This document shows, piece after piece, positions 56,523 to 64,000 of a DNA stretch of 64,000 bases. Source of the stretch: Sporosarcina sp. E16_8 (GTDB taxonomy: Bacteria > Bacillota > Bacilli > Bacillales_A > Planococcaceae). Where the stretch lies: the NCBI RefSeq assembly GCF_017347095.1, contig NZ_JADPRZ010000002.1, positions 124,001 through 188,000 on the forward strand. The letters run 5' to 3'. The position numbers were made by a program, and so were the translations under genes. Under the pieces are notes generated by a model. It worked only from the letters and a program-made list of their open reading frames with translations, was not told the origin of the DNA and searched no databases. Each line of letters begins with the position of its first letter. Position 1 is the first letter of the stretch.

Positions 56523-57155
56523 TTGGAACACATAAAAACATATAACGCGATGGAGATAAAACATAAAAATGGAGACATTGTTATCGAGGGACCCATTACT
56601 GCAGATTACCTTGCTAGCCTTGATTTTCATGAAGATCTTGTTGCATTCAGACCTCCTGCACAACAACACAAGGCACTCATTGAAATTGCAGGACTCCCAG
56701 AAGGTCGTATTTTAATCGTTCGCGATTCGAATGAAATTGTGGGCTACGTAACTTATTTGTATCCCGATCCTCTGGAGCGATGGTCGCAAGGGAAAATAGA
56801 AAATTTAATCGAACTCGGGGCAATTGAAGTAATTCCAAAGTTCAGAGCCGGTGGAGTTGGGAAGTCCCTTTTACGCGTTTCCATGATGGACGACGCAATG
56901 GAAGATTATATTATTCTTACGACTGAATATTACTGGCACTGGGATTTGAAGGGGACGAAGCTCAATGTTTGGGAGTACAGAAAAGTAATGGAGAAGATGA
57001 TGAACGCCGGCGGGTTGGAATACTACGCAACCGATGACCCTGAAATAAGTTCTCACCCAGCAAATTGCCTAATGGCACGGATTGGCAAAAGGATTAATCA
57101 AGATACCATCCAAAAATTTGACAATCTACGGTTCATGAACCGATTCATGTATTGA
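56523..57155 (+). CDS. acuA: Protein acetyltransferase AcuA
   Basis: GNAT-family enzyme that acetylates the catalytic lysine of AcsA and switches it off. It has 210 aa from a TTG at 56523 (GGAGG 8 bp upstream), equal in length to the B. subtilis protein. Matching stretches: LVAFRPPAQQHKALIEIAGL, VGYVTYLYPDPLERWSQG, IELGAIEVIPKFRAGGVGKS and the end RFDNLRF-like DNLRFMNRFMY. First gene of acuABC. Confidence 0.96.
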   Translation: MEHIKTYNAMEIKHKNGDIVIEGPITADYLASLDFHEDLVAFRPPAQQHKALIEIAGLPEGRILIVRDSNEIVGYVTYLYPDPLERWSQGKIENLIELGAIEVIPKFRAGGVGKSLLRVSMMDDAMEDYIILTTEYYWHWDLKGTKLNVWEYRKVMEKMMNAGGLEYYATDDPEISSHPANCLMARIGKRINQDTIQKFDNLRFMNRFMY

Positions 57156-57171
57156 AGGGAGGATTAATTAA

Positions 57172-57819
57172 ATGCTAATTGAAGAAATAATGATAACAGA
57201 AGTTCTAACTCTATCACCGGAAAACACTGTAAAAGATGCACTCGAAGCTATGCGGGACAAAAAAGTTCGCCACTTGCCAATCCTGTCTGCGGATGGCACG
57301 GTAGTCGGCATTGTGACGGATCGAGACTTGAAAGAAGTTGTTCCCTCTTCCGTTTCTGAAATAAAAGACAACAGTCCGTACGATACTTTACTTTCCGATG
57401 TGATGACGAAAAACCCAATTCTCGGACATCCAATGGACTTTGTTGAAGAAGCGGCGGTACTATTTTATGATAATAAAATAGGTTCACTGCCAATAGTATC
57501 CAATAAAAAACTAGTTGGAATTATCACCGAAACAGATTTACTTTACAAATATATTGAATTGACGGGCGCACATCAACCTGGTTCACAAATAGAAGTGCGG
57601 GTTCCGAATACGCCCGGGATCCTTTTCGAAGTATCCAAAGTATTCCACGAGCAAAAATTAAACGTTTTGAGCGTGCTCGTCTATCCCGATAAAGAGAACG
57701 AAGCAAACAAAATTCTTGTCATCCGGATTAATTCAATGAATCCTCTCAAAATTATTGAGGGACTGAAGGTTAGCGGATTTGAGGTCCTATGGCCAAATGT
57801 TCCAGGAATTGACGTATGA
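57172..57819 (+). CDS. acuB: AcuB, CBS-ACT domain protein
   Basis: 215 aa with two CBS domains (about 8-60 and 75-130; VRHLPILSADGTVVGIVTDRD, IGSLPIVSNKKLVGIITETD, split by linker) and a C-terminal ACT domain (about 138-205). Such modules bind adenine nucleotides and amino acids. The exact role in acetate/acetoin use is not established. It starts 16 bp after acuA and overlaps acuC by 4 bp (ATGA). Confidence 0.94.
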   Translation: MLIEEIMITEVLTLSPENTVKDALEAMRDKKVRHLPILSADGTVVGIVTDRDLKEVVPSSVSEIKDNSPYDTLLSDVMTKNPILGHPMDFVEEAAVLFYDNKIGSLPIVSNKKLVGIITETDLLYKYIELTGAHQPGSQIEVRVPNTPGILFEVSKVFHEQKLNVLSVLVYPDKENEANKILVIRINSMNPLKIIEGLKVSGFEVLWPNVPGIDV

Positions 57820-58982
57820 AAAAAGATGCCGTTTTCGTCTTTTCAGAAGAGCAACTTGGCTACTCTTTTTCAGATTCGCATCCATTCAACCAAAAAAGAA
57901 TTCTCTTAACTCTCGACCTATTAAAGAAGTCTGGAGCCATTCAAGACAGTGATATCATTGCACCTCGCATGGCGACAGACGAAGAATTACTTCTCGCCCA
58001 CGACAAAAAGTTTATTGATATCGTAAAAAAGGCTGGTAAAGGTGAACTAACTGAGGATGTTGGCAGTATTTACGGTATCGGCACAGAGGATACGCCAATT
58101 TTCCCAAATATGCATGAAGCCAGTGCCATGCTAGTCGGCGGTACATTGACTGCGGTAGATGAAGTGATGCAAGGACGAACTAGGTATGCACTGAACCTGG
58201 GCGGGGGGCTGCATCATGGATTCCATGGACGGGCTTCCGGCTTTTGCGTCTATAATGACAGCTCAGTTGCCATAAAATACTTACAAGAAAAGTACGGAGC
58301 ACGCGTTCTTTATATCGATACAGACGCTCATCATGGAGATGGCGTTCAATGGAGCTTCTATGATGATCCGACAGTCTGTACACTATCTATCCATGAAACT
58401 GGGCGCTACCTGTTTCCTGGAACGGGAAGTATAACCGAACGCGGCAATGGTGCCGGCTATGGGACTTCCTTTAATTTCCCTATAGATGCTTTCACAGAGG
58501 ATGAGTCATTCCTTTCAATTTATAAAACAGCCATGAAAGAAGTGACTGAATTTTTCAAACCCGATGTCATCTTGACTCAAAATGGGGCAGATGCGCATTA
58601 TTTCGATCCCTTAACTCATCTTTATGGCACGATGGATATTTACAAAGAAATCCCTCGTGTTGCACGCGAAATTGCAGAAGAATATTGCGAAGGCCGCTGG
58701 ATTGCCGTCGGTGGCGGCGGCTATGATATTTGGCGCGTCGTACCAAGGGCTTGGGCTCATATTTGGCTAGCGATGAAAAATATCCCTGCACCTACTGGTC
58801 TTCTTCCAGAGGACTGGCTATCAACGTGGCAGGAGCAATCTCCCGTTACACTTATACCAACTTGGGAAGATCCTGTTCCACTCTATGAACCCATTCCACG
58901 AAAGGATGAAATAAACGAAAAAAATGCACAGATGCTTACTCGGGCCTTACATATGATCCGCAACGAACAAAATGATAAATAA
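57816..58982 (+). CDS. acuC: Protein deacetylase AcuC
   Basis: Class I histone-deacetylase-like enzyme that removes the acetyl group from AcsA, reactivating it. It has 388 aa. Zn/charge-relay motifs: GGGLHHGFHGRASGFCVYND and IDTDAHHGDGVQWSFYDDP, then TQNGADAHYFDPLTHL and GGGGYDIWRVVPRAW. Translationally coupled to acuB. Confidence 0.96.
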   Translation: MKKDAVFVFSEEQLGYSFSDSHPFNQKRILLTLDLLKKSGAIQDSDIIAPRMATDEELLLAHDKKFIDIVKKAGKGELTEDVGSIYGIGTEDTPIFPNMHEASAMLVGGTLTAVDEVMQGRTRYALNLGGGLHHGFHGRASGFCVYNDSSVAIKYLQEKYGARVLYIDTDAHHGDGVQWSFYDDPTVCTLSIHETGRYLFPGTGSITERGNGAGYGTSFNFPIDAFTEDESFLSIYKTAMKEVTEFFKPDVILTQNGADAHYFDPLTHLYGTMDIYKEIPRVAREIAEEYCEGRWIAVGGGGYDIWRVVPRAWAHIWLAMKNIPAPTGLLPEDWLSTWQEQSPVTLIPTWEDPVPLYEPIPRKDEINEKNAQMLTRALHMIRNEQNDK

Positions 58983-58985
58983 CCA

Positions 58986-59578
58986 CGTCCGGTGAGAAGG
59001 GCTTGATATCCTCCATTTTCACCGGACCATTTCCGGCTATATTCAGCGAAATATTCACAACATTTTTACCAGGGGCATATGTGGCTACTTTGAAAGAAAT
59101 GAATAGATGACTTTCTTTAGAGATTGTAAGTGCCAGAAGATACAATTTCAGGCACACTTGCACATTGTTTAATGCGTTCCTTGCTAACTCCTAGTAAAGA
59201 GTATGTAATCATGTGGTGCTTACTAGAAAGTAACACTTCATTACTAACAAAAGAGAAAACCATATAGAATGTTTCAGCCGCCAAAATTGTATCTTTGGCG
59301 GCTTTTCTCTAGTTAAGAAGTCAGCTATTCTTTCGTCCCAAAAAGCTTCAAATGCCCTTCGCGTACTTATGCATTTGGAGCACGCCGGATGAAGGACTAC
59401 CATGAGCTTACCGAAAATAATGCGTAGAGATGCGACAAGTTCACATCCCTACGCATCCAGACATCCCGGTAATCGTAATAGAATTCATTCAATCCAAAGT
59501 AATCCAAATGCAACTATACACGTAGCAACCACTGTGTGATTAAGTTTATTGCTGCTTACTTTTGATTAATCAACCGAC
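58986..59578 (+). repeat. Long non-coding repeat, copy 2
   Basis: Same landmarks and orientation as 1612-2312. It starts with stem CCGGTGAGAA/TTTTCACCGG, then GCGAAATATTCAC, hairpin GTGCCAGAA/TTCAGGCAC (59130-59155), AGCCGCCAAA/TTTGGCGGCT plus TTTT (59276-59307), ATTCTTTCGTCCCA, CTTATGCATTTGGAGC and hairpin ATGCGTAGAGATG/CATCCCTACGCAT (59420-59456). It fills most of the gap between converging acuC and ccpA. No gene is supported within it. Confidence 0.75.
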
Positions 59579-59599
59579 GGTAGAAATAACAGTATTATT

Positions 59600-59659
59600 C
59601 CTCAAAAAGAGCAATCCCTTCAGCCGAATAACCGATTGATAGGATTGCTCTATTTGAGG
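59600..59659. terminator. Long hairpin between acuC and ccpA
   Basis: CCTCAAAAAGAGCAATCC and GGATTGCTCTATTTGAGG arms (one mismatch), 24-base loop. Likely a bidirectional terminator for the converging genes. Confidence 0.7.
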
Positions 59660-59689
59660 AAGATAAGAAAGTATACGTTTTTTTACTTA

Positions 59690-59908
59690 TAATAATGTCT
59701 AGCTCCAGGCGCCAACCGCTCGGAGGCCCACAAGGATGTGGGTCTCCAAGCTAGGAAGGATTGAACTGCATCCTTTCCCAGGCAAAGGGCGCCACTTCCT
59801 GGATGCAAGTATGCAGTCGTTGCGACAGGAAGTCGCGATCTTAGACTGCCTTCCCTTTATCCCTTATGCCTGTCGCGTCAAAACGGCGCATTCCGCTTTT
59901 CTTATTTC
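59690..59908 (+). repeat. Mosaic repeat family A copy before the ccpA end
   Basis: ATAATGTCTAGCTCCAGGCG, CCAACCGCTCGGAGGCCCAC, hairpin GGAAGGAT/ATCCTT(T)CC with loop TGAACTGC (59754-59777), GTTGCGACAGGAAGTCGCGA, TCTTAGACTGCCTTCCC, TTATGCCTGTCGCG and GGCGCATTCCGCTTTTCT. Same order as at 44455. Confidence 0.8.
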
Positions 59909-60900
59909 ATAGAATTACGGTCTTCAATTCGGAAAGGTAAAATGACCTGTTGCTCTTCAACCTCTTCCCCGTTCATCAACTTCGTCAACAGACGCATTGA
60001 CACTGCACCTAAATCATAGAGAGGTACGACGATTGAAGTAAGTTGCGGTCTAACTACCCTCGCCAAAATGGAATGTTCAAAACAGATAAGTTCGTAATCT
60101 TCGGGAACAGATAGTCCGCCATCCCGAATTCCATTTAACAGACCGACAGCAATCGCATCGCTTCCTGCAATAATGGCGGTTGGTCGACCCTGCAATTCAC
60201 TAATTTTTTGCCAACCTTCATATGCACCATCGTATGAATCTTCCATTTCAATGACGAACTGCTCATCAAATGGAATAGCTGCGTCCTCGAGGGCTTTCAT
60301 ATATCCTGCTTTTTTACCGATACGGTTAATATCTCTTGTAAATGGCCCCGAAACAAAAACGATTTTTGTATGACCATTTCGAATTAATTTATTGACCGCT
60401 ACATAAGAAGCTTCTTCATAATCAATATTCACCGTTGCTAACTGTTTTTCCACGTCCAACGTACCAGCCAAAACGATTGGTACATTCGCTGTCGACAATC
60501 CATTACGCACTTCATCAGATATCGAATCACTCATAAAGATGAGCCCGTCAACCTGTTTACCGAGATGGTCTTCTATTAATTCTACTTCTCGGTCCGTGCT
60601 CTCATCGGAGTTCGAGAGGATCATATTATATTCGTACATCGTTGCAACGTCCGCTATTCCACGGGAAAGCTCAGAATAGAAACTTTTCGAGATATCAGGA
60701 ACGATGACCCCGATTGTCGTTGTCTTCTTACTAGCAAGACCTCTTGCAACAGCATTTGGCCGATAGCCAAGTCGTTCAATGCAGTCGAGAACTTTCTTTC
60801 TCGTTGCAGGTTTTACATTTTGATTGCCGTTAACGACACGGGAGACCGTTGCCATTGAAACATTTGCCTCCCTGGCTACGTCGTAAATCGTTATAGCCAT
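59902..60900 (-). CDS. ccpA: Catabolite control protein A
   Basis: LacI-family master regulator of carbon catabolite control; binds cre boxes with HPr(Ser-P). It has 332 aa. N-terminal HTH and hinge: MAITIYDVAREANVSMATVS, RVVNGNQNVKPATRKKV. Periplasmic-binding-like core with TTIGVIVPDISKSFYSELSRG and EDYELICFEHSILARVVRPQ. GAAGGAGG site upstream and TATAAT at about 60930. The citZ cre box in this window is a likely target. Confidence 0.96.
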   Translation of the reverse strand: MAITIYDVAREANVSMATVSRVVNGNQNVKPATRKKVLDCIERLGYRPNAVARGLASKKTTTIGVIVPDISKSFYSELSRGIADVATMYEYNMILSNSDESTDREVELIEDHLGKQVDGLIFMSDSISDEVRNGLSTANVPIVLAGTLDVEKQLATVNIDYEEASYVAVNKLIRNGHTKIVFVSGPFTRDINRIGKKAGYMKALEDAAIPFDEQFVIEMEDSYDGAYEGWQKISELQGRPTAIIAGSDAIAVGLLNGIRDGGLSVPEDYELICFEHSILARVVRPQLTSIVVPLYDLGAVSMRLLTKLMNGEEVEEQQVILPFRIEDRNSMK

Positions 60901-60944
60901 TAAAATTCCTCCTTCTATATATCTTCATTATACCCTATGTAATC

Positions 60945-60973
60945 AAAACGCCGGAACCATTATAGGCCCGGCG
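60945..60973 (-). terminator. Terminator of aroA(G)
   Basis: Minus-strand CGCCGG/CCGGCG hairpin with TTTT, right after the aroA stop and upstream of ccpA. Confidence 0.75.
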
Positions 60974-60978
60974 TCTAC

Positions 60979-62064
60979 TCATGAGATTGTTGTGTGCGTG
61001 TTCATGAATTGGTTAATTGCTTCATAAAATTCATCAAATTGTTGCAGATCCATCTGTTGTGCAGAATCGGATAATGCAACAGCTGGATCAGGATGCACTT
61101 CAGCCATTACACCATCTGCACCAACTGCTATCGCCGCTTTCGCTGTAGGCAGTAACAAGTCTTTTCTGCCTGTTGAGTGAGTTACGTCAACGAAGACCGG
61201 AAGATGCGTCTCCTGCTTCAAGATTGGAACGGCAGAGATATCTAATGTGTTGCGAGTTGCCCGTTCATATGTACGGATACCACGTTCACAAAGGATTATC
61301 TGGCTATTACCTTTAGATAGTATATATTCAGCCGCATGGATGAATTCATCGATTGTCGCTGCAAGGCCTCGTTTTAGAAGAACTGGTTTATTAATCATTC
61401 CAGCTTCTTTCAATAATTCGAAGTTTTGCATGTTACGTGCACCAATCTGAACTACATCGATGTATTCAAGTGCTTCTTCGAGATGTGACGGTGTAATGAT
61501 TTCCGTAACAACCGAAAGACCTGTTTCATCAGCGACACGTTTAAGTATTTTCAAACCTTCAAGACCTAGACCTTGGAAATCGTATGGCGATGTACGCGGC
61601 TTGTATGCGCCACCTCTTATCATCGTTAAACCTTTAGCTTTGATGGACAATGCAACAGCTAAAACCTGCTCATATGATTCGACTGCACATGGACCGTAAA
61701 TGAATGACGGAGTTCCGTCCCCAATTTTATGGCCATTAATGTCAACAATCGTATCTTCGGCTTTTCTCTTACGGGAAACAAGCAAAGCATTGCGTTGGTC
61801 GTCTTCCTGTATCTCAAGTGCAGACATGAATATTCCTTTAAAAATCTGTTCAAGAACTCCGTTAGGTAACGGACCATTATTAGATTCTTTTAAGAAGTTA
61901 AGCATTTCACGTTCACGAATCGGATCATACCGATTAACACCCTGCTTTTCTTTTACCTTACCAATTTCTTGGACCACAGTTGTTCTTTCGTTAATAAGAT
62001 CCAAAACTTTAACATTCAGCTCGTTTACACGGCCGCGCAATCCATCTAAATCATTTTGTCTCAT
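60979..62064 (-). CDS. aroA: Bifunctional chorismate mutase / DAHP synthase AroA(G)
   Basis: First step of the shikimate pathway with a fused AroQ-type chorismate mutase that gives feedback control. It has 361 aa. Mutase at about 1-90 ([40 protein letters not shown]). DAHP synthase at about 100-355 ([84 protein letters not shown]). Order aroA-ccpA as in B. subtilis. Confidence 0.96.
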   Translation of the reverse strand: MRQNDLDGLRGRVNELNVKVLDLINERTTVVQEIGKVKEKQGVNRYDPIREREMLNFLKESNNGPLPNGVLEQIFKGIFMSALEIQEDDQRNALLVSRKRKAEDTIVDINGHKIGDGTPSFIYGPCAVESYEQVLAVALSIKAKGLTMIRGGAYKPRTSPYDFQGLGLEGLKILKRVADETGLSVVTEIITPSHLEEALEYIDVVQIGARNMQNFELLKEAGMINKPVLLKRGLAATIDEFIHAAEYILSKGNSQIILCERGIRTYERATRNTLDISAVPILKQETHLPVFVDVTHSTGRKDLLLPTAKAAIAVGADGVMAEVHPDPAVALSDSAQQMDLQQFDEFYEAINQFMNTHTTIS

Positions 62065-62229
62065 CTGTCCGTCTCCTCCCCGTATATATAATTCTCTTTC
62101 AGTAGAGAAGAATATATGTTACATTTTTGATAATAGACCTAAGTATAAAGAAGACTATTTGAAAAGTCACGTTATTTCTACTTATTCTTTTAAATACAGG
62201 ACATTTATCGACAGAAAGGATGAATTATT

Positions 62230-64000
62230 CTGGCTACTACACTATTTGCACTCGACATTGGGACTCGTTCTGTCGTTGGAATCATCCTTATTGAAGACAA
62301 TGGTATTTTTCACGTTGCTGACCTTGTTTCAATTGAACATAAAGAACGTTCAATGATTGACGGACAAATACATAATATTTTAAGTGTTGCAAGCGTCATT
62401 TCGGAAATCAAAGAAACACTCGAGAAAAAACATGGTCCTTTGAAACGAGTCAGTGTTGCCGCCGCGGGTCGGGCTTTGAAAACATCGGAAGGTTCAATGG
62501 CAATCGACATTTCAGAAAGGTCCCTCATTGCTGTTGAAGACATCAATCATTTGGAACTTGCAGCAGTCCAACAAGCTCAGCAAAAACTGCTGTCCTCCGA
62601 TAAGGTGACAAAAGACGATTATTATTATTGTGTCGGTTATTCAGTTCTTTACTATAAACTTGAAGGTGATGAAATAGGCAGCTTGATTGATCAGGCTGGG
62701 CGGTCTGCTTCTGTTGATGTCATCGCGACATTCCTTCCTCGAGTCGTCGTCGAATCACTTCTTTCAGCACTAAAACGTGCAGGACTTGAAATGGAAGCAC
62801 TGACACTGGAACCGATTGCAGCTATCAACGTCCTTATCCCGCCATCCATGAGACGCCTAAACGTCGCGCTTGTCGATATAGGTGCAGGTACATCGGATAT
62901 AGCCATTACCGATAACAACACCGTTGTGGCTTACGGAATGGTACCACTTGCAGGTGATGAAATTACTGAAGCACTCAGCAACCATTATCTCCTTGACTTC
63001 CCACTTGCTGAAACTGCAAAAAGAAGTATCACAACAGAAGATACAATTGTCATGACAGACATTCTAGGCTTTGAAGAAAATGTCGCATCAAGTGATGTGA
63101 CCGCTATTATCAAACCCGCCGTAGACCGACTTGCAAAATCTATTTCGGATGAAATCAAGCGCCTGAACAATGGAGTTTCCCCTAAAGCAGTCATGGTTGT
63201 TGGCGGCGGAAGTTTAACTCCAGGGCTGACAAAAGAAATTAGTATTTGCTTAGGACTACCCGAAAACAGGGTAGGTATTCGTGGGTTGGATGCTCTCTCG
63301 GGAGTTACTATGAAACCTGGAATCGCTTCGTCACCTGAACTCGTCACACCAATAGGTATCGCTATTGCAGCAAGAAGAGCACCGATTCATTATATGTCCG
63401 TGTCCGTAAATGACAAGGTGCTACGACTCTTCGAATTAAAAGAAATGACTGTCAGCGATGCACTCCTTGCAGCAAACATTAAAGCACGCCAACTATATGG
63501 CATGCCCGGACTCGGAATGACAATAACAGTAAATGACAACGATATCATAATACCCGGCGAACACGGTACACCCTCAACAATCCTATTGAACGGGGTAAAA
63601 GCAAGTACAAAAGACTCCATCAAAAACGGCGATACAATCGACTTACTTCCCGGCAGTGATGGTACTAACGCAACAGCCGCTGTACGTGACCTTGTTGAGG
63701 ATATGAAGGCCATCAGTGCTACGATGGATGGAGTTACCGTGCAATTGGAACCCCTAATTCACATTAATGGAAGTCTAAAAAATAGTGATACGTTGATCCG
63801 AGACCGTGATAAAATCACAGTTTCACATGCCAGAACAGTTGCAACAGCGTTTGAAAAAGCACATCGAAATGACCTTTTATATGGTAGTACCTTCACTGTA
63901 TCCGTTAATCAAAATAAGGTCACTTTGAAAAAAAAGAACATTGAGTTCTTCATCATGGGAACTTCAGTGCAACCTTCACACATACTGAAAAATGGAGACC
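62230..64000 (+). CDS. FtsA-like ATPase-fold protein (3' truncated by window), apparent CTG start
   Basis: A frame of at least 590 codons open to the window end. The actin/Hsp70 ATP-binding set is complete: phosphate-1 LFALDIGTRSVVGI, phosphate-2 NVALVDIGAGTSDIAI and adenosine motif VMVVGGGSLTPGL, with an SHS2-like part between (about 85-200). After about residue 370 come beta-grasp/ubiquitin-like segments. It is of the FtsA/PilM type but longer than FtsA (~430 aa). An in-frame TGA at 62221 and the lack of ATG, GTG or TTG before the phosphate-1 motif leave CTG at 62230 (AAAGGA 9 bp upstream) as best start. Function unknown; a role in division or envelope assembly is inferred. Confidence 0.85.
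   Translation, partial: MATTLFALDIGTRSVVGIILIEDNGIFHVADLVSIEHKERSMIDGQIHNILSVASVISEIKETLEKKHGPLKRVSVAAAGRALKTSEGSMAIDISERSLIAVEDINHLELAAVQQAQQKLLSSDKVTKDDYYYCVGYSVLYYKLEGDEIGSLIDQAGRSASVDVIATFLPRVVVESLLSALKRAGLEMEALTLEPIAAINVLIPPSMRRLNVALVDIGAGTSDIAITDNNTVVAYGMVPLAGDEITEALSNHYLLDFPLAETAKRSITTEDTIVMTDILGFEENVASSDVTAIIKPAVDRLAKSISDEIKRLNNGVSPKAVMVVGGGSLTPGLTKEISICLGLPENRVGIRGLDALSGVTMKPGIASSPELVTPIGIAIAARRAPIHYMSVSVNDKVLRLFELKEMTVSDALLAANIKARQLYGMPGLGMTITVNDNDIIIPGEHGTPSTILLNGVKASTKDSIKNGDTIDLLPGSDGTNATAAVRDLVEDMKAISATMDGVTVQLEPLIHINGSLKNSDTLIRDRDKITVSHARTVATAFEKAHRNDLLYGSTFTVSVNQNKVTLKKKNIEFFIMGTSVQPSHILKNGD

Overview
The window is a low-GC Gram-positive chromosome segment. Gene content and order closely follow the Bacillus subtilis ytx/ytr region: phoPR-mdh-icd-citZ, pyk-pfkA-accAD-dnaE-nrnA, tpx-ytxK-ackA, ssp-thiI-nifS-ezrA, rpsD-tyrS, acsA/acuABC and ccpA-aroA. 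Three alpha/beta-type spore-protein genes with sigma-G-type promoters show an endospore former. Sequence style, the GntR gene in front of accDA and the many intergenic repeats suggest a Sporosarcina-like member of the Planococcaceae. That assignment is inference from memory and was not searched.

Layout. 1-1500 holds the C-terminus of a small HTH regulator and a tyrosine integrase, probably the end of an integrated element lying to the left. 2330-16000 carries phosphate signalling (phoPR), TCA-cycle genes (mdh, icd, citZ with a CcpA cre box), glycolysis (pyk, pfkA) and fatty-acid synthesis entry (accA, accD) behind a FadR-type regulator with a palindromic operator. 16261-25000 has a lipoprotein, dnaE, nrnA, ytpI, ytoI, ytkL and an M24 peptidase. 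25288-34168 has ald, a universal stress protein, a degenerate signal-peptidase-like lipoprotein, ackA, ytxK, tpx, an RDD protein, sppA and nadK. 34561-43628 has an acetyltransferase, rarD, an acyl-CoA synthetase, three SASP genes, thiI, a cysteine desulfurase and ezrA. 43824-54400 has fRMsr, a methionine gamma-lyase-like enzyme, a GGDEF protein, rpsD with a leader, a BtuF-like protein, tyrS with a T-box and a class A PBP. 54627-64000 has acsA opposite acuABC, then ccpA, aroA(G) and a truncated FtsA-like gene that appears to start at CTG.

Central carbon genes form a coherent set: citrate synthase, isocitrate and malate dehydrogenases, pyruvate kinase, phosphofructokinase, acetate kinase, acetyl-CoA synthetase with its acetylation control (AcuA/AcuC), and their global regulator CcpA.

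The least explained content is intergenic. There are two ~600-700 bp diverged non-coding repeats with compensatory changes in a hairpin (1612-2312, 58986-59578). A mosaic family of repeats shares a hairpin with a conserved loop and covarying arms (eight loci). There is an inverted pair of ~135 bp elements (10261, 26465) and a hairpin plus TGTGAC-type module at three gene ends. A fourth sigma-G-type promoter has no recognisable gene behind it and is followed by a 24-bp perfect hairpin (39071-39321). No tRNA, rRNA, CRISPR array or transposase gene was seen.
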